Origin: an uncultured Maribacter sp.
GTDB taxonomy: Bacteria; Bacteroidota; Bacteroidia; Flavobacteriales; Flavobacteriaceae
DNA: 36,292 nt
Assembly (NCBI GenBank): GCA_905479535.1
Contig: CAJQMW010000309.1
Coordinates: forward strand, 1 to 36,292
Direction: 5' to 3'
The notes beneath the pieces are model-generated. The model had not been told where the DNA came from. It did no database searches and saw only the letters and a program-made list of their open reading frames with translations. A program made the position numbers and the translations under genes. This document shows, in pieces, positions 9,501 to 17,230 of this stretch; within the stretch, counting starts at the first letter, position 1; every line of letters starts with the position of its first letter.

Positions 9501-9905
9501 CTATATACAGATTTAAACCAGGTCAAAAACGAAGAAGAACTGCAAAAGTTCGAGGCGCAATTGGTGGACCGTTTTGGTGAACTTCCCACCAATGCCGAGG
9601 ATTTATTGAATTCAGTTCGCATAAAATGGATAGCGAGCAACATAGGGCTCGAAAAAATAGTGATGAAAAAAGGTAAGTTGATCGGTTACTTTATTGCGGA
9701 CCAACAATCGGAATTTTATCAAAGTCCCACGTTCACCAAAGTACTTCAGTTCGTACAGAGTCATCCTCAGCATTGCAAGATGAAAGAAAAAAATACCCGG
9801 AACGGACTACGCCTTTTATTGACTTTTGACAACATCACGTCCGTTGACAAAGCCTTGAAAGCATTGGAGCCTTTAGACACGAAAAAAGCAATCATAGCTG
9901 AATAG
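6534..9905 (+). CDS. mfd: Transcription-repair coupling factor Mfd
   Basis: 1123-aa SF2 translocase that removes stalled RNA polymerase and recruits UvrA to lesions. Order of domains: UvrB-like N-terminal part, CarD-like RNA-polymerase interaction domain at about residues 428-495 (IGDYVTHIDHGIGKFGGL), helicase core with Walker A GDVGFGKTE (584-592), DEEQ box (685-688), TATPIPRTL after 711, motif VI QMRGRVGRG from 854, and a C-terminal TRCF domain. Length is normal. An in-frame TAG at 6528-6530 excludes an upstream start, and the first ATG is some 50 codons in, beyond conserved sequence, so TTG 6534 is the likely start. The leader would be very short given the -7 element at 6507. Confidence 0.97.
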   Translation: MTHSSIQQLFAQSSNIGKLRDAIAESEGEAKARVYIKGLTGSSLSFVMPDVFKQTDAPFLLVFNDKEEAAYYLNDLERLVGENDVLFYPGSYRRPYQIEETDNANVLLRAEVLNRINSRKKPAIIVTYPDALFEKVVTRKELDKNTLKIKLDDTLSLDFLNEVLFEYKFKRVDFVTEPGEFSVRGGIVDVFSFSHDEPYRIEFFGDEVDSIRTFDVETQLSTQKVKKISIIPNVANKMLHEKRESFLKYISANTVLFTKNTDFLFDRLDDFFVKAKEAFLKLSKEIIHAEPSALFLNSKQFKEQLQDFRLISLNPIQDDGSVIQFNTKPQPSFNKKFDLLIENLNENHSKGYSNYIFCASEQQAKRFHDIFEEVGQQVHYKTIVFPLHQGFIDDDLKLVCYTDHQIFERYHKFHLKNGYAKKQAITLKDLNKLEIGDYVTHIDHGIGKFGGLQKIDVEGRKQEAIKLMYGERDILYVSIHSLHKISKFNGKDGAPPKIYKLGSGAWKKVKDKTKSRVKKIAFDLIKVYAKRRLEKGFQYNPDSYLQNELEASFIYEDTPDQSTATEDIKKDMESERPMDRLICGDVGFGKTEVAIRAAFKAVDNGKQVAVLVPTTILAFQHHRTFTERLKEMPVTVDYLNRFRTAKERRETLEKLEAGRVDILIGTHQLVNKKVKFKDLGLLIVDEEQKFGVAVKDKLKSIKENVDVLTLTATPIPRTLQFSLMAARDLSVINTAPPNRYPIESSVIRFNEETIRDAISYEIERGGQVFFIHNRIENIKEVAGMIQRLVPDAKVGIGHGQMEGKRLENLMLGFINGEFDVLVSTTIVESGLDVTNANTIFINNANNFGLSDLHQMRGRVGRGNKKAFCYFITPPYDVMTTDARKRIEALEQFTELGSGFNIAMKDLEIRGAGDLLGGEQSGFINEIGFETYQKILAEAIDELKENEFKELYEEVEGKIDKIFVKETQIDSDFELLFPDDYINNITERLTLYTDLNQVKNEEELQKFEAQLVDRFGELPTNAEDLLNSVRIKWIASNIGLEKIVMKKGKLIGYFIADQQSEFYQSPTFTKVLQFVQSHPQHCKMKEKNTRNGLRLLLTFDNITSVDKALKALEPLDTKKAIIAE

Positions 9906-9956
9906 AGCTCAGCGTGTTTTTAATAAAAGTACCGTTACATAAAACCATCAAAACTA

Positions 9957-9977
9957 CCGGAATACCGGCTTTTCCGG
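9957..9977. other. Inverted repeat downstream of mfd
   Basis: CCGGAA (9957-9962) and TTCCGG (9972-9977) form a short stem with a 9-nt loop, with a further CCGG inside. There is no following T tract. It may weakly terminate mfd transcription or act as an operator for the next gene; neither is shown. Confidence 0.3.
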
Positions 9978-10073
9978 CAAATGCCGTGATAATGTCGGGT
10001 CAAATTTCAAAAAGTTCATAGGTTTGGTTTTATCTTGATTGTAACATTGTGGAAACATTTTAAATGCAACATC

Positions 10074-10883
10074 ATGAAACAACCACTATTAGGAATTAAA
10101 ATCACCGAACTACGGAAGCAAAAAGGATTTACACAAGAGGAATTGGTAGACTTGTGCAATATAAATGTCCGTACCCTACAGCGAATAGAGAGCGGTGAAG
10201 TGAGCCCAAGAAGCTATACGATAAAAACCATTTTATCCGCATTGGACCAAGACTACGAGGAATTGTATGAGAAAGATACGGAAACGTCCGAAATTCTTAA
10301 CTTAAATTCAGCCAAAGAAGCGAGCTCAGTTCATAAATTATTGACGTTCGCCTGGATATCCGGCATTATTTATTTTCTTCTTGGAGTTCCGGAAGGAATC
10401 GCCGATTGGTTTCGGTTTTCAGAGGATGAACTAATTTTTGGTACCGCGGGGCACCTTGCTTTAAAAATTGGAGCATTCGTTTTTTACGCTTTTACCCTCT
10501 ACGGCTTTTTGATAGCGGGAAAACTACTGAAAAACTACTTGATGAAGATCATCTCTATTTTGATGCTCTTCGCCCTCTTTTTCTTTTACCTTTTCGATGG
10601 CATCTCTCTTTTTAAACCTTCCGTTGCCGTAGAAGCTATTTTAGTGGCAGAAAGTATCCTTACGGGAATATTGGGAGTCCTCTTCGGAATAGCCATCATC
10701 AAGTCTCAGAAGCAATTGGGGTCCTTGGCCTATGCAGCCGGAGGCATGGAAATTTTGGCAGCATTCTTTCTGCTGACCATTGTTCTTGCTCCCTTAGGTT
10801 TGTTGTTGTTATTGCCTGCGATAATTTTAGAAGTGGTGTTACTTTATAAGTTAAGTACCATGGTAAAGGCGTATAAAAGGTGA
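10074..10883 (+). CDS. XRE-family HTH regulator with C-terminal membrane domain
   Basis: About 269 aa. ATG 10074 (MKQPLLGIKITELR) is preferred over the longer frame from 10035, because the HTH domain begins directly after it. Residues 7-60 are a Cro/C1-type helix-turn-helix (KITELRKQKGFTQEELVDLCNINVRTLQRIESG). After a short linker come roughly five hydrophobic segments, starting at LLTFAWISGIIYFLLGV and ending with a long one at the C-terminus. The arrangement suggests a membrane-tethered transcription regulator sensing an envelope or membrane signal; that is inference. No partner gene or target is apparent. Confidence 0.85.
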   Translation: MKQPLLGIKITELRKQKGFTQEELVDLCNINVRTLQRIESGEVSPRSYTIKTILSALDQDYEELYEKDTETSEILNLNSAKEASSVHKLLTFAWISGIIYFLLGVPEGIADWFRFSEDELIFGTAGHLALKIGAFVFYAFTLYGFLIAGKLLKNYLMKIISILMLFALFFFYLFDGISLFKPSVAVEAILVAESILTGILGVLFGIAIIKSQKQLGSLAYAAGGMEILAAFFLLTIVLAPLGLLLLLPAIILEVVLLYKLSTMVKAYKR

Positions 10884-10948
10884 AAACTATTCAAGGTTAG
10901 TGTTTAAAATTACGTATCTTCATCTTCTTCTAACCCACAATTAGAAAA

Positions 10949-11281
10949 ATGACCATACCCACACTACCCTTCTCATTGGCGGAGAAATCTGCTATCGTAA
11001 AATTGATGTATTCCGTAATTCTTGCTGATGGACATGTTCACCCTGGAGAAATCGATGCTTTTAAGCAATTCATGCATGCCTTCGATTTTGACAGTAATTT
11101 TATACAACAGTCAAATGCCATTAGTCAAGAACAAGGTGAAATGATTCTTACGAACATGCCAACCGAAAAAAAGAAAATTTTTGTCCAACTCTTAGAGGAT
11201 ATGGCCAAATCAGATGGTTTTGTCCATGAAAAAGAAATAGCATTGATTCTCAATTTCTGTACCACCATAGGCATCGGGTAA
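10949..11281 (+). CDS. TerB-like domain protein
   Basis: 110-aa all-helical small protein. Two related acidic motifs are visible, ADGHVHPGEIDAF near residue 27 and KSDGFVHEKEI near residue 89, the paired metal-binding-like pattern of the TerB/TerB-like superfamily (tellurite-resistance TerB, DjlA N-terminus). No other ter genes are nearby, so tellurite resistance should not be assumed. No signal peptide or membrane segment; probably cytoplasmic. Confidence 0.65.
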   Translation: MTIPTLPFSLAEKSAIVKLMYSVILADGHVHPGEIDAFKQFMHAFDFDSNFIQQSNAISQEQGEMILTNMPTEKKKIFVQLLEDMAKSDGFVHEKEIALILNFCTTIGIG

Positions 11282-11387
11282 GAAAGATAAATCATGTTCT
11301 TTTTATGCCATAGGGCAGTACGCTAGAATGGTTGTGATTTCAGTATCTTTAAAAGGTCGGTTACGTCCGCTCCAAACTAAAGCTATC

Positions 11388-12671
11388 ATGAAGCACCTAT
11401 CAGTTTTCCTCGTTTATCTTCTCCTCCTCGTCTCTTGTAAAAGCGAACCAAAAGAAAATCCGGTCAATGAACCAACCGTTGTAACGGATCAGGCCAAAGC
11501 ACGGTTGGATTCCGTTTTGCAAAGCTTCGTAGATTCCAGGAATGTCGCAGGAGTTTCCGCCCTTATTTACGAGAAGGACCAAGAAGTTTATTTCAATACT
11601 TTTGGTTATGCAGATAGAGAGGCCAAGGACAAAATGGACCGCAATACCATTGTCCAAATCTATTCCATGACCAAACCGATAACTGGGGTCGCCTTAATGA
11701 CGTTATATGAGGAAGGTAAGTTCAAATTGGATGACCCACTGTCCAAATATGCCCCGGAGTTTGCCGATATGAAGGTATATGTTGGAGAAGATGCAAACCG
11801 AAATCCCATTCTTGAAGATGCAAACCGAGCAATCACTATACAAGATATTACCCGCCATACGGCAGGTTTTAAACGGGGTGCAGACTCCACTTATCTAGGC
11901 CAACTCCTTGCCGAGGCAGATCCACTAAACCGTGACAACACATTGAATCAGATGGCCGAGAAAATGGGAGCCATACCGTTGGCCTTTCATCCCGGCGAGC
12001 AATGGGAGTATGGCCCCAGTGTAGACGTACAAGCATTTATGGTAAAGCGCATCTCTGGGATACCCTATGCCGAGTACGTCCAAAAAAATGTTCTGGACAA
12101 ATTAGGGATGCAAAAGACCCGTTATTTCATTCCAGAGGAGGACCGTAAAGATTTTGCTGCGATGTATGTTAGAAAAGGAGAAGGGGAATTGGTACGGGAT
12201 TCCCTCACCTACGATAATTATATCAAACGTTGGCCATTGACCCGTGGTGGATCAGGACTCACCTCTACGTTGGACAATTATATGAAATTCGCCAAAATGC
12301 TAGTGCATAATGGCACCTTGGACAGTATTACCATTCTAAAGCCAGAAACAGTAAAACTCATGGCTTCTAACCAATTGGCAGATAGTGTCACTGAGCGCTC
12401 CTTTCTCCCCAGCAAAGGGCAGGTAGGTTTCGGAATCGATTTTGCCGTAAGAGTGGAACCCCCGGCATCGCCTGATGAGAATATGGGGGAAGTAGGAGAG
12501 TTCTTTTGGGACGGGGCGGCATCTACTCTCTTTTGGGTAGATCCTAAAAACGAACTTACAGCCGTTCTTTTTGTTCAATTATTCCCCTATGACCCCATAG
12601 GGCTTCATAAAAGTTTTAGGGATGCGGTTTATGGGCCATACAAACCCGCTACAATTAACAGTATGGATTAG
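11388..12671 (+). CDS. Serine hydrolase lipoprotein, beta-lactamase/DD-peptidase superfamily
   Basis: About 427 aa. I choose ATG 11388 over the longer frame from 11328 because it starts a signal peptide with lipobox (L-L-V-S-C, Cys17). The nucleophile motif S-x-x-K is S93-M-T-K96, followed by the typical LYEEGKFKLDDPLSKYAPEF. The second catalytic element is WEYGPSVDV and the third is the W-D-G-A-A-S-T region near the C-terminus. The sequence belongs to the class C beta-lactamase-like esterase/peptidase group, whose substrates vary widely; antibiotic resistance should not be inferred. The amidohydrolase lipoprotein gene begins 65 bp downstream and may be co-transcribed. Confidence 0.9.
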   Translation: MKHLSVFLVYLLLLVSCKSEPKENPVNEPTVVTDQAKARLDSVLQSFVDSRNVAGVSALIYEKDQEVYFNTFGYADREAKDKMDRNTIVQIYSMTKPITGVALMTLYEEGKFKLDDPLSKYAPEFADMKVYVGEDANRNPILEDANRAITIQDITRHTAGFKRGADSTYLGQLLAEADPLNRDNTLNQMAEKMGAIPLAFHPGEQWEYGPSVDVQAFMVKRISGIPYAEYVQKNVLDKLGMQKTRYFIPEEDRKDFAAMYVRKGEGELVRDSLTYDNYIKRWPLTRGGSGLTSTLDNYMKFAKMLVHNGTLDSITILKPETVKLMASNQLADSVTERSFLPSKGQVGFGIDFAVRVEPPASPDENMGEVGEFFWDGAASTLFWVDPKNELTAVLFVQLFPYDPIGLHKSFRDAVYGPYKPATINSMD

Positions 12672-12736
12672 TAAAATTAACAGTAAGCCCAAATATCAGC
12701 GTATAATACCTACTTTTAAAGAAACACTGTCAGCCC

Positions 12737-14407
12737 ATGCCAAAGACCTACTGGAGAAATATTTTTTTACTTATTTCTATAACACTAATCCTGATCTTCA
12801 CAGCATGCAGAAAAAAGGTACTAGCGGCAGAACTTGTAATTACGAACGCCACCATATGGACCGGAAATAAAGAACAGCCCATGGCGACTGCCATGGCAAT
12901 ATCCGGTGATACACTTATAGAAATTGGTAGTGATATTGATATGGAAGCATTTATAGGGCCCAATACACAGCTAATGGATATGGAAGGTGCATTCATTACT
13001 CCAGGGTTTATAGATAGTCATGTCCATTTAATGATGGGAGGCAATGCATTACTTAGCGTGGAATTACGAGATGCCGATACCCCGGAAGAGTTTATCAAAC
13101 GTATTACAGAATACGCCGCTGCTTTGAAACCTGGCGCCTGGGTTTTGGAGGGAAATTGGGACCATACCCTATGGGGCGGAGCGCTGCCCAAAAAGGAATG
13201 GATTGATGAGTTTACCAAGCAAAACCCTGTAGCCCTGTACCGATTGGACGGACACATGATTTTAGCAAATTCCTTGGCATTGGAGCTCGCAGGAATCGAT
13301 AAAAATACGCCAGAAATAGTCGGAGGTGAAATCGTTAGACATACTGATGGCACACCAACAGGAATATTAAAGGATAACGCCATGAACGTTGTCTTTGAAA
13401 AAATAACCCCCATGACCCTGGTACAAAAAGAGAACGCCCTAGGGGAAGCTATGGACTACCTACTTTCCAACGGAGTTACCTCCGTTCATGATGTAGACAG
13501 TTTGGGCACGTATGCCGTAGCCAAAAAAATAAAGAAAGAAGGAAAATTAGCGATTCGTATTTACGCTATCAATCCCTTAAACCATTGGAATAAAAGGTAT
13601 GAAGGGAGTTTGCAAAGTGATTTTTATTTAAAGACCGGGGGCCTAAAAGGTTTTGTGGATGGTTCCTTAGGCTCCCATACGGCGGCCTTTAGGACTCCTT
13701 ACACGGACAAACCAACCGACAGTGGTTTTTTTATCAATTCAGAAGAAAAGTTGTACGAATGGATTAAGACGGCGGACAAGGAGAATCTACAGGTTTTGGT
13801 GCATGCCATAGGCGATAGGGCGATACACTCCATATTAGATATTTTTGAAAAAGTAAGCGAGGAGGAAGGGATTAAGGATCGCCGCTTTCGGATAGAGCAT
13901 GTACAGCATATTGAGCCCAAGGATATACCTAGACTTTCCCATTTAAACATTATTGCCAGCATGCAACCTTATCATGCCATTGACGATGGCCGGTGGGCAG
14001 AGGAATTAATAGGTCCCGAACGTGTTAAAACCACCTATGCCTTTAAGGACTTGTTGGATGCAAAAACGGTCCTTACATTTGGTAGTGATTGGCCCGTTGC
14101 CCCGGCCACACCTCTAGAAGGAATCTATGCTGCCGTTACACGACGTACGCTTGATGATAAAAATCCAGAGGGATGGGTACCCGTACAAAAAATTACAGCC
14201 GAGGAAGCATTACTCGCCTATACCAAGAATGGTGCCTTCGCATCCTTTGAAGAAGATTTAAAGGGAACGCTAGAGCCCGGCAAGCTGGCCGATTTTGTAG
14301 TTCTTGATAAGAACATCCTTAATGTGATGCCAAACCAAATAAAGAATATTAGAGTATTGCAGACTTTTGTAGGTGGCAAAAAAGTTTTTGAGACTACATC
14401 CGATTAG
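12737..14407 (+). CDS. YtcJ-like metal-dependent amidohydrolase, lipoprotein
   Basis: 556-aa amidohydrolase of the YtcJ/NfdA-like branch of the metallo-dependent hydrolase superfamily. The N-terminus is a signal peptide with lipobox (I-F-T-A-C, Cys24), so it should be anchored in the envelope. Metal-binding and catalytic features are HVH (95-97) in TPGFIDSHVHL, HAIGDRAIH, RIEHVQHI and the aspartate in FGSDWP (D451); the C-terminal LEPGKLADFVVLD strand completes the composite domain. The substrate cannot be deduced; family members hydrolyse N-formyl or exocyclic amine compounds. The TAG stop (14405-14407) straddles the left edge of a palindromic element, and the inferred pre-insertion sequence would give the same stop. 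Confidence 0.9.
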   Translation: MPKTYWRNIFLLISITLILIFTACRKKVLAAELVITNATIWTGNKEQPMATAMAISGDTLIEIGSDIDMEAFIGPNTQLMDMEGAFITPGFIDSHVHLMMGGNALLSVELRDADTPEEFIKRITEYAAALKPGAWVLEGNWDHTLWGGALPKKEWIDEFTKQNPVALYRLDGHMILANSLALELAGIDKNTPEIVGGEIVRHTDGTPTGILKDNAMNVVFEKITPMTLVQKENALGEAMDYLLSNGVTSVHDVDSLGTYAVAKKIKKEGKLAIRIYAINPLNHWNKRYEGSLQSDFYLKTGGLKGFVDGSLGSHTAAFRTPYTDKPTDSGFFINSEEKLYEWIKTADKENLQVLVHAIGDRAIHSILDIFEKVSEEEGIKDRRFRIEHVQHIEPKDIPRLSHLNIIASMQPYHAIDDGRWAEELIGPERVKTTYAFKDLLDAKTVLTFGSDWPVAPATPLEGIYAAVTRRTLDDKNPEGWVPVQKITAEEALLAYTKNGAFASFEEDLKGTLEPGKLADFVVLDKNILNVMPNQIKNIRVLQTFVGGKKVFETTSD

Positions 14408-14568
14408 GGCCCGTTAACACTAAACGAAAATCACGGATTTTTTGATGATTTTTTCGGGTTTTTAGGCGGTTTTAGCCAAACATAGTGAGCTACGTTGGCA
14501 AAAAACAACGAAGAAATACGAAAAAAGGGCTAAAAAGCCACTTTTGGGCTTAGTGTTAACAGGCCCTA
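14405..14568. mobile_element. MITE-like 160-bp palindromic element with 17-bp terminal inverted repeats and TA flanks
   Basis: Terminal inverted repeats GGGCCyGTTAACACTAA at 14407-14423 and 14550-14566 differ at one position and are each bordered by TA (14405-14406, 14567-14568), which looks like a TA target duplication. The exact centre holds another hairpin, GCCAA (14475-14479) with TTGGC (14495-14499) and TAG/CTA inside it. The arms between are similar but diverged, so the element as a whole is a long imperfect palindrome. It has no open reading frame. TA duplication suggests mobilisation by an IS630/Tc1-mariner-type transposase, but none is in the window. Confidence 0.7.
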
Positions 14569-14611
14569 GTTTAACTTAATCTTTTGGTTTAATTTTTGTG
14601 CTATACCTATC

Positions 14612-15934
14612 ATGAAAAAATTACAATTTCTAATTCTTCTATTCGTGGTGAATATTGGTCTCGGACAATATTCCATTTCCGGAAATTTGACGCCAGCAAA
14701 GGATTTTAAATGGCTAATTGCCTATGAATTAACGCCAACAGGTCAAAACTATATCGCGGACACCGAGGTCAGTGAAGGGTATTTTAATTTAAAACTACCG
14801 GTTACTGCGCAGCCGGGAGTGTATCGGTTGGTTTACGCAATTCCACAAGATAAGTTCTACATCGATGTTATTTACACTAAGAATGAGGATATAGAATTCA
14901 ATTTTAATTTAGAACAAGGCCTCAATTTTATCAAGTCCGAAGAGAATTTGTTGTATACAAAATACTTAGAGGAAATAGGTAATGCGCAAGATGAATTATT
15001 GAATTTCTATTCTGCCGGAAAAACCTCGCAGAGTGAATTCGAAGAGATTACTGAAAATTTAAAGGAAATACAGGAAAGATATGAGCTTATTGCTCCAGAG
15101 TCTATAGCACATCAATTGATAATCGCAAACAGGACCTATGTTCCTGATACCCGGGAGTCCTTGGAAACTTTTCTTCAAAATAAAAAATCGGCTTACTTTG
15201 AACATTTGGATGTAAGCAATCGCATCTTACAGAGTTCGGGTTTCCTAAGGGATAAAATAACGAACTATGTTTTTTCTGCCCTTTCACCTAAAATTTCCAC
15301 ACCATTAGAAATGGAAACGGCAATCAAAGAAAATATAGGGGTAGTACACCAAAAAATTTCAGGCACATCTAAAATTTATCAATTGGCCCTTTTTCAAGGA
15401 CTCTGGAATCTAGCACATGTCAATACCCTTTATACCGTGGCAGATTTTATCTATGCTTCCTATCTGAAAGGCTTGGCCCTGGATAATGATAAGCAAACAT
15501 TAATCGATGAAATAGAAGGAATATCCAGATTACGGTTGGGAAATAAATCGCCTGAAATCACGTGGGAAAAAAATGGAAACACCTATTCTTTGTCGGATTT
15601 GAATGCAGCGGAAAACTACGTACTCATATTCTGGAGCAGCACCTGTTCCCATTGTTTAAAGGAAGTTCCGCTACTTCATAAAGAGCTAAAAAATTATCCT
15701 AACGTAACCGTTTTAGCCATTGGTTTAGAGGACGATGAAATAAATTGGAAAAAAGAGGCGGCCAACTTACCGAACTTTGAACATGTCCTTGCCCTTGAGA
15801 AATGGGAAAGTGATTATGCCAAACTTTTTGCCATAGACAAAACACCTACCTATTTTATTTTGGACTCTGAAAAAAGGTTCATTTCCAAACCGGAGAGTGA
15901 TAAAGAACTCATAGAATTTCTTAGAAGCCAATAA
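14612..15934 (+). CDS. TlpA-family thioredoxin-like thiol-disulfide oxidoreductase, exported
   Basis: 440 aa. A signal peptide (MKKLQFLILLFVVNIGLG) precedes a beta-rich N-terminal region and a helical middle, as in Bacteroidota TlpA/ResA-like proteins. The C-terminal thioredoxin fold contains FWSSTCSHC with the redox pair C345-x-x-C348 (C-S-H-C) and the cis-proline segment KTPTYFILD. Expected to act in the periplasm on disulfides, for example in cytochrome maturation; the target is not indicated by the neighbours. It begins 43 bp after the palindromic element and ends 4 bp from the stop of the convergent ACT-domain gene, with no terminator hairpin visible. Confidence 0.88.
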   Translation: MKKLQFLILLFVVNIGLGQYSISGNLTPAKDFKWLIAYELTPTGQNYIADTEVSEGYFNLKLPVTAQPGVYRLVYAIPQDKFYIDVIYTKNEDIEFNFNLEQGLNFIKSEENLLYTKYLEEIGNAQDELLNFYSAGKTSQSEFEEITENLKEIQERYELIAPESIAHQLIIANRTYVPDTRESLETFLQNKKSAYFEHLDVSNRILQSSGFLRDKITNYVFSALSPKISTPLEMETAIKENIGVVHQKISGTSKIYQLALFQGLWNLAHVNTLYTVADFIYASYLKGLALDNDKQTLIDEIEGISRLRLGNKSPEITWEKNGNTYSLSDLNAAENYVLIFWSSTCSHCLKEVPLLHKELKNYPNVTVLAIGLEDDEINWKKEAANLPNFEHVLALEKWESDYAKLFAIDKTPTYFILDSEKRFISKPESDKELIEFLRSQ

Positions 15935-15938
15935 GACT

Positions 15939-16598
15939 TTACAGTGTTTTGAGGTCTTTAATGGTTTTGAAGGCAATATCTACCTGATCATCGTTGACCA
16001 AAATGGTAAATTCGTTGGTCGTGGAAATGACCTCGTAAAGCACAATACCCTCCCAAGCCAGTCTTTGAAAAATAAAATAATAGATTCCAGGGACCGATAC
16101 ATTTTCTGCCGGCAGTTTAACGGTGATTGAAGAAAGCTCTTCCGCTTTTTGGGTACACTTTTCGTCCTTGAACAATTCCTCGACAGTTTTGTCCATCATA
16201 TTGCTGATGACAATATTAATTTCGTTAACGCCACGGGAAGAGGTATAGAACACATCTTGGTTACTATTGATTTCTTCTAAAAGCTTAGCTTGTTTTACCA
16301 AAATATCATCTGAAGCTAAAAAGGTATAATCTGTGAGCGATGACCTAACGGTAATTTCCCCAATATTTTTGAGGACCTTGATAATCTTATGGGTAGCCCT
16401 GAATTCCAAATCGTCCGAAAGTCGTTTCAAGGCCATAACTATGGCCCCATTTCGGATATCCTTTCCCAGCTCCTCCTCAATTTCCGGTTTTACAATTCTA
16501 GATAATGAGGTTAGGTTGATGATGCCTTGGGCCAGGGCACTTTGCAAAAAGGGTTTTTTCCTTATATACTGCTCTACAATGGATGAGATTGTTTTCAT
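15939..16598 (-). CDS. ACT-domain protein (flavobacterial 'aspartate kinase'-like, no kinase domain)
   Basis: 219 aa. The C-terminal half resembles tandem ACT regulatory domains: INIVISNMMDKTVEELF, then a segment from SSITVKLPAENVSVPGIYYFIFQRLAWEGIVLYEVISTTNEFTILVNDD, with the small-ligand-binding glycine-rich turn. The N-terminal ~100 residues look helical, possibly winged-helix-like (ALAQGIINLTSLSRIVKPEIEEELGKDIRNGAIVMALKRL). Such proteins are commonly labelled aspartate kinase in flavobacterial genomes, but the catalytic amino acid kinase domain is absent. A regulator that binds an amino acid is plausible. Separated by 87 bp from the upstream yraN-like gene on the same strand. Confidence 0.75.
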   Translation of the reverse strand: MKTISSIVEQYIRKKPFLQSALAQGIINLTSLSRIVKPEIEEELGKDIRNGAIVMALKRLSDDLEFRATHKIIKVLKNIGEITVRSSLTDYTFLASDDILVKQAKLLEEINSNQDVFYTSSRGVNEINIVISNMMDKTVEELFKDEKCTQKAEELSSITVKLPAENVSVPGIYYFIFQRLAWEGIVLYEVISTTNEFTILVNDDQVDIAFKTIKDLKTL

Positions 16599-16685
16599 GA
16601 TCGATATATTATTTTCAAATATAACAACATGTTATAAATAAAACAAATTGTCCTAAAAATTTAATCTATTACCCCAGTAGGATAA

Positions 16686-17045
16686 TTAAAAATGATAGAA
16701 AGCATTTTCTAAGTGTTCCAGTTCAAACCGCTTCTTATTTTTAAGGATAGTGATGATGTCAAACCTTACCTCAACGTCCAAGTTTGCTTCCGTCACATAA
16801 TGGTCGGCCGCCGCAACCAATAATTTTATTTTCTTGGGGGTAATGGTATCGGCGATATTCTCAATGAAATCTGAGCTCCGCGAACGCACTTCCACCACGG
16901 CCAATATATTCTCTTTCTGGGCAAGAATATCAACTTCGGCCTTTAAGTACCTATAGTTCCTGTAGACAATTGTATAGCCCTTTTTTAAGAGGAAATCCAC
17001 AGCAATTTGCTCACCTTCCTTACCAAATTCATTATGTTTGCCCAT
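16686..17045 (-). CDS. YraN family (UPF0102) putative endonuclease-fold protein
   Basis: 119 aa, the usual size. Characteristic elements are GKEGEQIAVDFLLKKGYTIVYRNYR, EVDILA and VVEVRSRSS, corresponding to the E-x-D-L-I and V-E-V-K-x-R nuclease-fold motifs. In the last one the usual lysine is arginine. The family has a restriction-endonuclease-like fold and is widespread, with an uncertain role in DNA metabolism. It is divergent from the DUF1800 gene, with 185 bp between them containing palindromes. Cytoplasmic. Confidence 0.88.
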   Translation of the reverse strand: MGKHNEFGKEGEQIAVDFLLKKGYTIVYRNYRYLKAEVDILAQKENILAVVEVRSRSSDFIENIADTITPKKIKLLVAAADHYVTEANLDVEVRFDIITILKNKKRFELEHLENAFYHF

Positions 17046-17115
17046 AAAATTAGCCCAATATTGTGCAGTTCATCGAAAATATGGGCAACTGAACGGCCTT
17101 TTAGAAATTTGCCCT

Positions 17116-17161
17116 TACTTTCGAGTGTCAGTTGACGAAAGTACTTGGATTAGTATACTAA
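17116..17161. promoter_or_regulatory. Two palindromes in the yraN/DUF1800 divergent spacer
   Basis: TACTTTCG (17116-17123) and CGAAAGTA (17136-17143) are perfect inverted repeats 12 bp apart. Just downstream TTAGTATACTAA (17150-17161) is a perfect 12-bp palindrome. They sit about 70-115 bp upstream of the DUF1800 start and may be operators. The remainder of 17046-17230 shows no gene. Confidence 0.4.
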
Positions 17162-17230
17162 GACAAATTTCGTTGCGTTAAATAGAAGCCCCAACTCTAT
17201 GAACGTAATTTACTAACGCCTTTTGAGACT

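Noticed and set aside
10949-11281. Tellurite-resistance operon
   Set aside because: Only a single TerB-like protein is present; no TerC, TerD or TerZ neighbours.
11388-12671. Antibiotic-resistance beta-lactamase
   Set aside because: The S-x-x-K motif places it in the superfamily, but the overall sequence fits the broad esterase/peptidase-like group with no evidence for beta-lactam hydrolysis.
12622-12870. 82-codon plus frame between serine hydrolase and amidohydrolase
   Set aside because: Overlaps both real genes in another frame, with no recognisable features; the amidohydrolase signal peptide explains the region.
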